A program made the position numbers and the translations under genes. The notes beneath the pieces are model-generated. The model was given only the letters and a program-made list of their open reading frames with translations, made no database searches and had not been told where the DNA came from. Source: Clostridiales bacterium (lineage in GTDB: Bacteria; Bacillota; Sulfobacillia; UBA995; UBA9673). Taken from it: a stretch of 10,504 nt of DNA. The DNA lies in assembly GCA_003541445.1 (NCBI GenBank), contig DPMO01000272.1, forward strand, positions 1 through 10,504. The letters run 5' to 3'. This document shows positions 1 to 5,235 of the stretch, in pieces (positions within the stretch are counted from its first letter, which is position 1; each line of letters opens with the position of its first letter).

Positions 1-1644
1 GCGAAGGCCTGCTGTGAGGGGCGCCTGCCGCCGGCGGCCGGCGAGGCCTTCGAGGAGCTCGGACCGGCGTACCTCGAGGTCCCCCGCGACCGGAACAAAG
101 GCGATTTCGCCACCACGGCCGCCCTGCGGCTCGCCGGTCCCTGCGGCATGCCGCCGCGCCGCATCGCGGAGGAGCTCGAGGCCGGTCTCGACCTGTCCGG
201 CCTGCCGGTGGTGAGGACGGAGGTCGCCGGGCCCGGGTTCCTCAACTTCCACCTCGCCCCAGGCTGGCTCAACGACGTGGTGGCCGACATCCGGCGCCAG
301 GGGGCGGCCTACGGTCGCTCAGACCTGGGGCGGGGCGTGAGGGTGCAGGTGGAGTTCGTCAGCGCCAACCCGACCGGCCCCCTGGGGGTGGTCAACGCCC
401 GGGCGGCCGCGGTCGGCGACACCCTCGCCTCCCTCCTCGAGGCCACCGGTTTCGACGTCGAGCGCGAGTACTACATCAACGACGCGGGGAGCCAGATCGA
501 CAAGCTCGGCCGATCGGTCGAGGCCCGGTGGCTCGAGCTGCAGGGCCGTGAGGCGAGCGTCCCGGAAGGCGGCTACCAAGGCGAGTACATCATCGACATC
601 GCCCGGGCCTACGAGGCCGAGCGGGGGGAGTGGGCCAGAAGGGCCGGCCCCGAGGAGCGGGTCCGGGACATGGCCCGGTTCGCCGTCGAGCGCATGGTGA
701 AGACCCACCGCGAGCAGTTGGCCGAGTTCGGGGTCGAGTTCGACGTCTGGTTCAGCCAGGCCCGGCTGATGGAGACCGGGGCCGTCGAGAGGACCCTCGC
801 CGACCTTGAGGCCAGGGGCCACACCTACCGGAAGGACGGGGCGGTGTGGCTGAGGACGACGGCCTTCGGGGACGACAAGGACCGCGTCCTCGTCAAGAGC
901 GACGGCGAGCCGACCTACGTCCTCCCCGACATCGCCTACCACCGGGACAAGTTCTCGCGGGGCTTCCGCCACGTCATCGACCTCCTGGGCCCCGACCACC
1001 ACGGCTACGTCGCCCGCCTCAAGGCGGCCGTGCAGGCCCTCGGCTACCCGGAGGACGCCCTGGAGGTCCTCATCGTGCAGGTGGTGAGACTCGTCGAAGG
1101 CGGGCGCCCGGCCAGGATGTCCAAACGGCGGGGGCAGATCGTCCCCATGGAGGACCTCGTCGAGAAGGTGGGGCGCGACGCGGCCCGGTTCTTCTTCCTG
1201 ATGCGGTCCCAGGACAGCCACCTCGACTTCGACGTCGACCTCGCCCGGCACCGGACGGCGGACAACCCCGTCTACTACGTCCAGTACGCCCATGCCCGCA
1301 TCTCGAGCATCCTGAGACAGCCCGAGGCGGCCGCCGACGCCCGGGCGGGAGCGGGCCCGGAAGAGCTCGCGCTCCTGGTCGAGCCGTCCGAACTCGCCCT
1401 CATCAGGAAGCTGGCCGACCTCCCCGAGGAGGTCGCCGGGGCGGCCTTGGCCCGCGAGCCGCACCGTCTGACGCGCTACGCCATCGAGCTCGCCACGGCC
1501 TTCCACAAGTTCTACGACGAGTGCCGGGTGCTCGTCGAGGACAGGCCTCTGCGCCGGGCGAGGCTGGCCCTCGCCGACGCGACCCGCATCACGTTGGCCA
1601 ACGTGCTCAGGCTGTGCGGGGTCTCCGCTCCGGAGAGGATGTAG
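1..1644 (+). CDS. argS: Arginyl-tRNA synthetase, 5' end outside window
   Basis: Charges tRNA-Arg with arginine in the cytoplasm (class I aminoacyl-tRNA synthetase). The reading frame is open from base 1, so the start lies upstream. The 547 visible residues begin inside the N-terminal additional domain, where VPRDRNKGDFAT matches the family's 'P..+.HGD+A+N' element, so probably only 15-25 residues are missing. The catalytic domain starts at visible residue 121 with SANPTGPLGVVNARAAAVGD, the place of the HIGH motif; both histidines of the usual HxGH are replaced here. It is followed by EYYINDAGSQI. The KMSKS loop is MSKRRG at 373-378, then GRDAARFFFLMRSQDSHLDFD and NPVYYVQYAHARI, both typical of ArgRS. 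The C-terminus is an all-helical DALR anticodon-binding domain (LTRYAIELATAFHKFYDECRV) ending in APERM. Identity is very secure. The HIGH replacement is the only oddity. The gene converges on the prepilin genes. Confidence 0.97.
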   Translation, partial: AKACCEGRLPPAAGEAFEELGPAYLEVPRDRNKGDFATTAALRLAGPCGMPPRRIAEELEAGLDLSGLPVVRTEVAGPGFLNFHLAPGWLNDVVADIRRQGAAYGRSDLGRGVRVQVEFVSANPTGPLGVVNARAAAVGDTLASLLEATGFDVEREYYINDAGSQIDKLGRSVEARWLELQGREASVPEGGYQGEYIIDIARAYEAERGEWARRAGPEERVRDMARFAVERMVKTHREQLAEFGVEFDVWFSQARLMETGAVERTLADLEARGHTYRKDGAVWLRTTAFGDDKDRVLVKSDGEPTYVLPDIAYHRDKFSRGFRHVIDLLGPDHHGYVARLKAAVQALGYPEDALEVLIVQVVRLVEGGRPARMSKRRGQIVPMEDLVEKVGRDAARFFFLMRSQDSHLDFDVDLARHRTADNPVYYVQYAHARISSILRQPEAAADARAGAGPEELALLVEPSELALIRKLADLPEEVAGAALAREPHRLTRYAIELATAFHKFYDECRVLVEDRPLRRARLALADATRITLANVLRLCGVSAPERM

Positions 1645-1717
1645 CGGGCGCCGTCTCCCTCGGCCGCGGCGGGTTGCGGGCCCGGGCCGTGAGCTGCGTG
1701 TGCAGGCTACGGCGCCG
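1645..1717. other. Short convergent intergenic region
   Basis: These 73 bases separate the argS stop from the stop of the last prepilin-like gene. The stretch is very GC-rich with a weak inverted repeat (CGGCC at 1661-1665 against GGCCG at 1685-1689). I see no hairpin followed by a T tract on either strand, so no intrinsic terminator can be called. Confidence 0.5.
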
Positions 1718-2293
1718 TCAGCCGCCGGTAGCGAGGTTGCGGGGGGTCACCCTTGTCTGCACGGTGATGGAGGACGCCCCGTGGTGGTGGGTGATGGTGA
1801 TGGATATCTCCACCGGGATGGCCCCGGGGTCGCTGAGTTCGAAGGCCGTCACGCCGCTGGCGAGGGGGGTCCCGCCGGTCGTGACCGTTGTCAGGGGGTC
1901 GGTGTAGGGGGTCACGAGCCGGTAGAGGGTGCCGCCGGAGGCGTAGTAGTGGACGGCGTCGTCGTGGACCACGTCGTTGTCGTCCTTCCACGTGACGCGG
2001 TAGGAAAGGGCCGAGTTCGCCGGGTCGGTGACCACCTCCCTGGCCCGGACCAGGCCCATCACCGGGACGGCCGGCCGGGGGTCGCCGTGGACGATGCGGT
2101 GGAGCATGTCCCGAGCCACGGCCTGGACCTCGTGGTCGTTGAAGGCCTCCACCTCGGCCCGCCAGCTGGTGCTGTAGACGGTCAGGACGGCGACCAGCAT
2201 GAGCCCCAGAAGGGCCATGCCCACCACGGCCTCGACAAGGCTGGCCCCGCGCGTCTCGGCCAGGACCGGTCTCCTGTCAGATGCCGTCCGCAT
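1718..2293 (-). CDS. Prepilin-like protein, PilW/PulJ type
   Basis: A 191-residue protein with a class III (type IV pilin-like) signal: a basic leader of 16 residues ending in TRG, cleavage expected between Gly16 and Ala17, then ASLVE with Glu at +5 (Glu21), followed by a hydrophobic helix to about residue 40. This is the substrate signature of prepilin peptidase PilD/TadV. The globular part has a short extended ending (VEISITITHHHGASSITVQTRV), as in minor pseudopilins. No catalytic motif is seen. Third gene of a minus-strand operon; its ATG lies 17 bp inside the end of the preceding gene, with GGGAG about 10 nt upstream, so translational coupling is likely. Probable role: minor pilin or pseudopilin at the tip of a type IV pilus or type II secretion-like filament. 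The PilW/PulJ label is by architecture and gene position, not by a decisive motif. Confidence 0.8.
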   Translation of the reverse strand: MRTASDRRPVLAETRGASLVEAVVGMALLGLMLVAVLTVYSTSWRAEVEAFNDHEVQAVARDMLHRIVHGDPRPAVPVMGLVRAREVVTDPANSALSYRVTWKDDNDVVHDDAVHYYASGGTLYRLVTPYTDPLTTVTTGGTPLASGVTAFELSDPGAIPVEISITITHHHGASSITVQTRVTPRNLATGG

Positions 2294-2765
2294 AGAGGAG
2301 GAACTCCCATCTCGCCAGAGGCCGGTCGCCCTCGCCGTAGGGGTGCCGGTAGATTGTGAGCACGACCCGCTTCACGAGGGACATGCCCTCCCCGTCGGTC
2401 ATCCCCTCCACATGGGTGACCTCCTGGTGGATATCGAAGGGCCGGCCCTCGTAGCTCTCCAGCACCTGGGTCCCCAGCGGGACGAGGTCATAGCCCGCCG
2501 CCTTGAGGACCTCGACCCGGTCCTGGAGGAGCCCGGTGGCGATGGTCACGACGACGGACTCCTCCATGGCCAGAAGACTGGCCGTCAGCGCGGCGAAAAT
2601 CGGCAGGATGGCCAGGACGAGGAGGAGGGAGGCCACGGCCACCTCCACGAGGAGAGCCGCGCCCCGGTCGTCGAGCAAGACCCGGGGCCGGACCTTTCGC
2701 CGGCGCCTCCTCGAGCGTCTAGAGCCTCCCGCGGAGGCTGCCGGTCGACCGGGCTCAGTCGCCAT
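2277..2765 (-). CDS. Prepilin-like protein, PilV/PulI type
   Basis: A 162-residue protein with a long arginine-rich leader (residues 15-28) and a prepilin-like segment DDRGAALLVEVAVASLLLVLA. If cleavage follows Gly35, the conserved Glu falls at +6 rather than +5; cleavage after Ala36 would restore +5 but put Ala at -1, which is less usual. A hydrophobic helix covers about 42-62. The rest (LQDRVEVLKAAGYD, then a strand-rich ending, REWEF-like at ARWEFLLYADGI) resembles small PilV/PulI-type pseudopilins, where a 'EALKA+GY/W' stretch after the helix is common. Its ATG overlaps the stop of the PilX-like gene by 11 bp, with GGAG only 4 nt upstream, so it probably depends on coupling. Expected to be inserted in the inner membrane and assembled into a pilus-like filament. 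The start could be shorter, but no better ribosome binding site is seen. Confidence 0.78.
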   Translation of the reverse strand: MATEPGRPAASAGGSRRSRRRRRKVRPRVLLDDRGAALLVEVAVASLLLVLAILPIFAALTASLLAMEESVVVTIATGLLQDRVEVLKAAGYDLVPLGTQVLESYEGRPFDIHQEVTHVEGMTDGEGMSLVKRVVLTIYRHPYGEGDRPLARWEFLLYADGI

Positions 2766-3771
2766 ACGACTCCACGAGGTAGTCGACCTCGGCGCTCGCC
2801 GGCCAGCCTATGCTCTGTCCGGAGGAGTCGTAGTTGGTCGCCCCGGAGACCTGCACGGAATCCCCCACGACCATTCCGTAGACCTCGGAGTTGCCGGTGA
2901 CCTTGCACTCGGCGTTGGGGGCGTAGATGAAGCCGTTGAAGACGGCCTCACCGGATATGGTCACGCTCTGGGTGGTGACCCCGTCCTCCTCGGTGAGCGG
3001 GGGGATGTAGATGACGAGGTCGTAGGTCGGCTCCGTCTGGCCCTCCTCGATGGGGTTCGTGGTGGAGTTGCCGGAGAACGTCGCCTTCTTCCTCACGTAG
3101 AGGATGGTGTCCCCCTCCAGGAGCAGGGTGCCGTGGCCGTCGACCCTCACCTCGTCGAAAAGGTAACTCCCGGGGCCGATCTTCTTCTCCTCGCCGGCCG
3201 TCACGTGGAGGATGCCCTGGTTCTCGAGGGGTGGGAAGTTGATCTGGGTTTCCTCGCCCTCGTCCTCTTCGGCCGTGCCGTCCCCGTCAGGGTCGAAGAA
3301 GGGCTGCCTCTCCTGCCTCAGGGTCGCCCTCAGGAGGTGTGAGCGGCCGTTGACGGTTGAGAGCACCGTGACGTGCTTGATGGTGCTGTCGGTCTCGTCG
3401 GTCTTCACCCAGACGGAGTAGGAGCTGCCGTCGGGCAGGACGCCCTGGGACTCGTCCTCGCTCTCAGAGGTGAAGGTGGGCGGGTCGACCCCGTACTCGC
3501 CCTCGTTCGCCTCTACCTCCGTCCCCTCGTACTTGAGCTTCCACAGGCAGTGGTTGAGGCCCGATTCAGCCACGTAGAAGGCCTCGTTGGCGTCCCGCCA
3601 GAACGGGGTCGCCCTCGCCTCCCCGGAAGCGAGGGAGCTGGCGCCGGTGACAAGAGCGAAGAGCACGGCTATGGAGAGGACGGCGACGACGAAGGCGACA
3701 CCCCTGTCATCCCCCGCCAGGGCCGCCGCGACCGGCCTGTGCCTGCGCGACCTTCTTGCTCCTGAACGCAT
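2755..3771 (-). CDS. PilX-like prepilin with DUF7305-type C-terminal domain
   Basis: A 338-residue protein, first full gene of the prepilin operon. Basic leader to Gly24, then VAFVVAVLSIAVLFAL as the membrane helix; it lacks Glu at +5, as PilX-type minor pilins commonly do. The segment EAFYVAESGLNHCLWKLK (64-80) is the hallmark 'A.AE+G+..' helix of PilX N-terminal domains. The middle holds an acidic loop DPDGDGTAEEDE (160-171) that fits an EF-hand calcium loop. From about 185 the pattern of short strands (FNGFIYAPNAECKV, GNSEVYGMVVGDSV, QVSGATNYD) matches the repetitive beta-strand domain annotated DUF7305 in pilus-related proteins. The ATG at 3771 is preceded by AAAGGTGA with a 6-nt gap. Likely role: minor pilin/tip or adhesion-related component of a type IV pilus. 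The family assignment is from memory of motifs, not a profile search. Confidence 0.82.
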   Translation of the reverse strand: MRSGARRSRRHRPVAAALAGDDRGVAFVVAVLSIAVLFALVTGASSLASGEARATPFWRDANEAFYVAESGLNHCLWKLKYEGTEVEANEGEYGVDPPTFTSESEDESQGVLPDGSSYSVWVKTDETDSTIKHVTVLSTVNGRSHLLRATLRQERQPFFDPDGDGTAEEDEGEETQINFPPLENQGILHVTAGEEKKIGPGSYLFDEVRVDGHGTLLLEGDTILYVRKKATFSGNSTTNPIEEGQTEPTYDLVIYIPPLTEEDGVTTQSVTISGEAVFNGFIYAPNAECKVTGNSEVYGMVVGDSVQVSGATNYDSSGQSIGWPASAEVDYLVESYGD

Positions 3772-3777
3772 GGGAGG

Positions 3778-3849
3778 TCACCTTTCCTGACCGACCTGAC
3801 CGAACCGGGTCCGGATTTCGGTGGGACCAGAAGATTTTCGCGCGGTCAT
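3778..3849 (-). CDS. Candidate 23-residue leader peptide before prepilin operon
   Basis: A small ORF whose ATG (3847-3849) lies 8 nt downstream of AAAGGAGG (3858-3865 on the plus strand as CCTCCTTT), the best ribosome binding site in the window. It encodes MTARKSSGPTEIRTRFGQVG plus QER and stops at 3778-3780, just 6 nt before the PilX-like ATG. Its TGA stop forms part of that gene's Shine-Dalgarno sequence AAAGGTGA. About nine of 23 codons end in A or T (AAA, TCT, TCT, GGT), unlike all neighbours, so it may be a regulatory leader rather than a selected protein. No known family is recognised. The frame is open further upstream to 4020, but no ribosome binding site supports a longer form. It could instead be a chance ATG in an untranslated leader. 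Confidence 0.45.
   Translation of the reverse strand: MTARKSSGPTEIRTRFGQVGQER
3799..3822 (-). promoter_or_regulatory. Hairpin within the prepilin leader ORF
   Basis: ACCGAA (3799-3804) and TTCGGT (3817-3822) form a perfect 6-bp stem with a 12-nt loop in the minus-strand transcript, inside the leader ORF and 17-20 nt before the Shine-Dalgarno of the PilX-like gene. A ribosome translating the leader ORF would melt it. Function is inference only. Confidence 0.35.
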
Positions 3850-3928
3850 ACCTTTTTCCTCCTTTAGTGAAAAGAATCTGCCAACTATGGCTCTAACAAT
3901 GTCAGTGGGGTTGCAGTGTCGGCGGGAG

Positions 3929-3973
3929 GCCGCCGGTGAGGGCCGACGCCCCGGAAAGGCAGGGACCGGCGGC
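3929..3973 (+). promoter_or_regulatory. Perfect 9-bp inverted repeat in importer operon leader
   Basis: GCCGCCGGT (3929-3937) pairs perfectly with ACCGGCGGC (3965-3973), enclosing 27 nt that are themselves GC-rich (GAGGGCCGACGCC...AAAGGCAGGG) and could fold further. No T tract follows, so it is not an intrinsic terminator. It may be part of a structured 5' leader of the nucleoside importer, or a protein-binding site. I could not match it to a known riboswitch consensus. Confidence 0.4.
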
Positions 3974-4027
3974 AATACCGATATTTCAGAGAAGGACTGC
4001 CCCGGCCGAACGAGAAACAACGCGGAT

Positions 4028-4055
4028 GGCCGTGGCCTGCTGCGACTCCACGGCC
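4028..4055 (+). promoter_or_regulatory. Perfect 8-bp hairpin upstream of importer lipoprotein
   Basis: GGCCGTGG (4028-4035) and CCACGGCC (4048-4055) form a perfect 8-bp stem with a 12-nt loop. It ends about 30 nt before the Shine-Dalgarno sequence of the lipoprotein gene and has no trailing T tract. Likely a leader structure affecting mRNA stability or translation; the specific role is unknown. Confidence 0.4.
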
Positions 4056-4085
4056 CGATTCCACATCACATCACATCGCACACGG

Positions 4086-4095
4086 AAAGGAGGTG
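4086..4095 (+). promoter_or_regulatory. Ribosome binding site that fixes the lipoprotein start
   Basis: AAAGGAGGTG is a near-perfect complement of the 16S rRNA 3' end. It overlaps the first in-frame GTG (4093), which therefore cannot be the start. The next GTG, at 4105, lies 9 nt downstream and is chosen as the initiation codon. Confidence 0.85.
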
Positions 4096-4104
4096 CACCC
4101 CCAA

Positions 4105-5163
4105 GTGCTCAGGACAAACCGCATCCTGGCCCTGCTCATGGTGGTCGTCTTCGCGGCCTCCGTGTTCGCCCTCAGCGGGTGCCAGAGGGAGGAGGCCGTG
4201 AAGAACAAGATCGGCCTCGTCTTCGACATCGGCGGCCGCGGCGACCTCTCCTTCAACGACTCGGCCTACGCCGGCCTCGAGAGGGCCATGGCGGACTTCG
4301 ACATCGAGGCCACCTACCTCGAGCCGGGCGAGGGCGGGGAGAACCGCGAGGAGCTCCTGCGCACCCTGGCCGAGGAGGGCTACGAGCTCATCTTCGCCGT
4401 CGGCTTCCTCTTCACCGACGCGGTCATCAGCGCCGCCGCCGACTTCCCGGAGTCCAAGTTCGCCCTGATCGACGGGTACGTGCCTGACCTCACCGCCGAC
4501 TCGAACATCGTCTGCCTCGGCTTCGCCGAGCACGAGGGTTCGTTCCTCGTCGGTGCGGCGGCGGCCCTCAAGTCCGAGACGGGCAAGATCGGGTTCGTCG
4601 GCGGGATGAACATCCCGCTCATCCAGAAGTTCGAGGCGGGGTACCGTGCCGGCGCGGCCTACGTCAACCCGGACATCGAGGTCGTCGTGAACTACATCGG
4701 GTCGACGGGAGAGGCCTTCAAGAACCCGCAGGCAGGACGCGAGCTGGCTCTGGCTCAGTGCGACCAGGGCTGTGACGTCATCTACCACGCGTCGGGGGCT
4801 TCGGGTATCGGTGTCATCGCGGCCTGCGCCGAGCGTGAGACCTGGGTCATCGGTGTCGACTCCGACCAGTACCTGACGGCGTCGGACGAGGAGAAGCCCT
4901 TCGTCCTGACGAGCATGCTGAAGCGTGTCGACGTCAGCGTGTACGAGACCATAAAGGCCTTCGTCGAGGGGAACTACGAGGGCGGCTACAAGACCTTCGA
5001 CCTCTCCGTCGACGGTGTCGGCTACTCCGTGTCCAACGAGGCGGCCATCGCCGACATCCAGGACCAGCTCGAGGAGATCAAGGCGAAGATCGTCGACGGC
5101 ACCGTCGTCGTCCCGACGAACTACGAGGAGCTGGACGCCTTCCTGGCCGAGCTCGGCGGCTAG
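4105..5163 (+). CDS. BMP-family nucleoside-binding lipoprotein of ABC importer
   Basis: A 352-residue substrate-binding lipoprotein that captures nucleosides outside the membrane and hands them to the permeases encoded downstream. The N-terminus has a basic start (LRTNR), a hydrophobic core, and lipobox LSGC with lipidated Cys26. The mature part begins with the BMP/PnrA signature: IGLVFDIGGRGDLSFNDSAY (36-55), corresponding to the family's 'D.GG..D.SFN' ligand-binding region. Later motifs are FVGGMNIP, GVDSDQY (250-256) and LTSMLKRVDVSVYE, all standard in this family (B. subtilis NupN/YufN, streptococcal RnsB, Treponema PnrA, Borrelia BmpA). GTG start at 4105 from the Shine-Dalgarno position. 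First gene of the importer operon, followed by a strong hairpin. The family binds purine and/or pyrimidine nucleosides; the actual ligand cannot be read here. Confidence 0.93.
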   Translation: MLRTNRILALLMVVVFAASVFALSGCQREEAVKNKIGLVFDIGGRGDLSFNDSAYAGLERAMADFDIEATYLEPGEGGENREELLRTLAEEGYELIFAVGFLFTDAVISAAADFPESKFALIDGYVPDLTADSNIVCLGFAEHEGSFLVGAAAALKSETGKIGFVGGMNIPLIQKFEAGYRAGAAYVNPDIEVVVNYIGSTGEAFKNPQAGRELALAQCDQGCDVIYHASGASGIGVIAACAERETWVIGVDSDQYLTASDEEKPFVLTSMLKRVDVSVYETIKAFVEGNYEGGYKTFDLSVDGVGYSVSNEAAIADIQDQLEEIKAKIVDGTVVVPTNYEELDAFLAELGG

Positions 5164-5187
5164 CGCTTCGCCGCACATCATTCGCGC

Positions 5188-5214
5188 GGGGGCGGGCGGC
5201 TGCCGCCCGCCCCC
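5188..5214 (+). promoter_or_regulatory. Very stable hairpin between lipoprotein and ATPase genes
   Basis: GGGGGCGGGCGG (5188-5199) pairs perfectly with CCGCCCGCCCCC (5203-5214), leaving a 3-nt loop CTG. It lies 24 nt after the lipoprotein stop and ends 6 nt before the Shine-Dalgarno AAAGGTGA of the ATPase gene. There is no T run after it (CTAGTC follows), so a full intrinsic terminator is unlikely. Such structures commonly protect the upstream mRNA from 3' exonucleases or give partial termination, so that more binding protein than ATPase is made. That role is inferred. Confidence 0.65.
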
Positions 5215-5235
5215 CTAGTCAAAGGTGACCGGACA

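Larger units (their letters stand above)
3772..4104. other. Divergent regulatory region between prepilin and transporter operons
   Basis: This 333-bp gap separates the minus-strand prepilin operon from the plus-strand importer operon and must hold the promoters of both. The part from about 3825 to 3905 is an AT-rich island in an otherwise very GC-rich window and carries the ribosome binding site of the small leader ORF. The part from about 3906 to 4080 is GC-rich and holds two long inverted repeats (listed separately) and a triple CACAT repeat at 4062-4076. No promoter reaches a convincing match: TTGTTA (3894-3899, minus strand) with TTCTTT 17 bp downstream is the best, and weak. Nothing matching a known riboswitch core was recognised. 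Confidence 0.6.

Noticed and set aside
319..1506. Long open frame (395 codons) antisense to argS
   Set aside because: A shadow of GC-rich codons in the opposite frame; low-complexity Val/Asp/Glu/Leu/Gly-rich product with no domain, while the plus strand is an unmistakable ArgRS.
3869..3883. Sigma-54-like site on the minus strand (TGGCAG-N5-TTTC)
   Set aside because: The invariant GC of the -12 element is TC here, and the transcript would start at the Shine-Dalgarno of the leader ORF.
3778..4020. 80-codon version of the small minus-strand ORF
   Set aside because: No ribosome binding site near its first ATG, and composition is arbitrary; the 23-codon form has a strong one.
4062..4076. Triple CACAT repeat before the lipoprotein gene
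   Set aside because: Only three 5-nt units; too short to call a functional repeat.
4093..4104. GTG at 4093 as lipoprotein start
   Set aside because: It overlaps the Shine-Dalgarno sequence; GTG at 4105 has proper spacing.
4066..5181. Long open frame antisense to the binding lipoprotein
   Set aside because: Compositional shadow (Val/Asp/Glu/Leu-rich) of a clear BMP-family gene.
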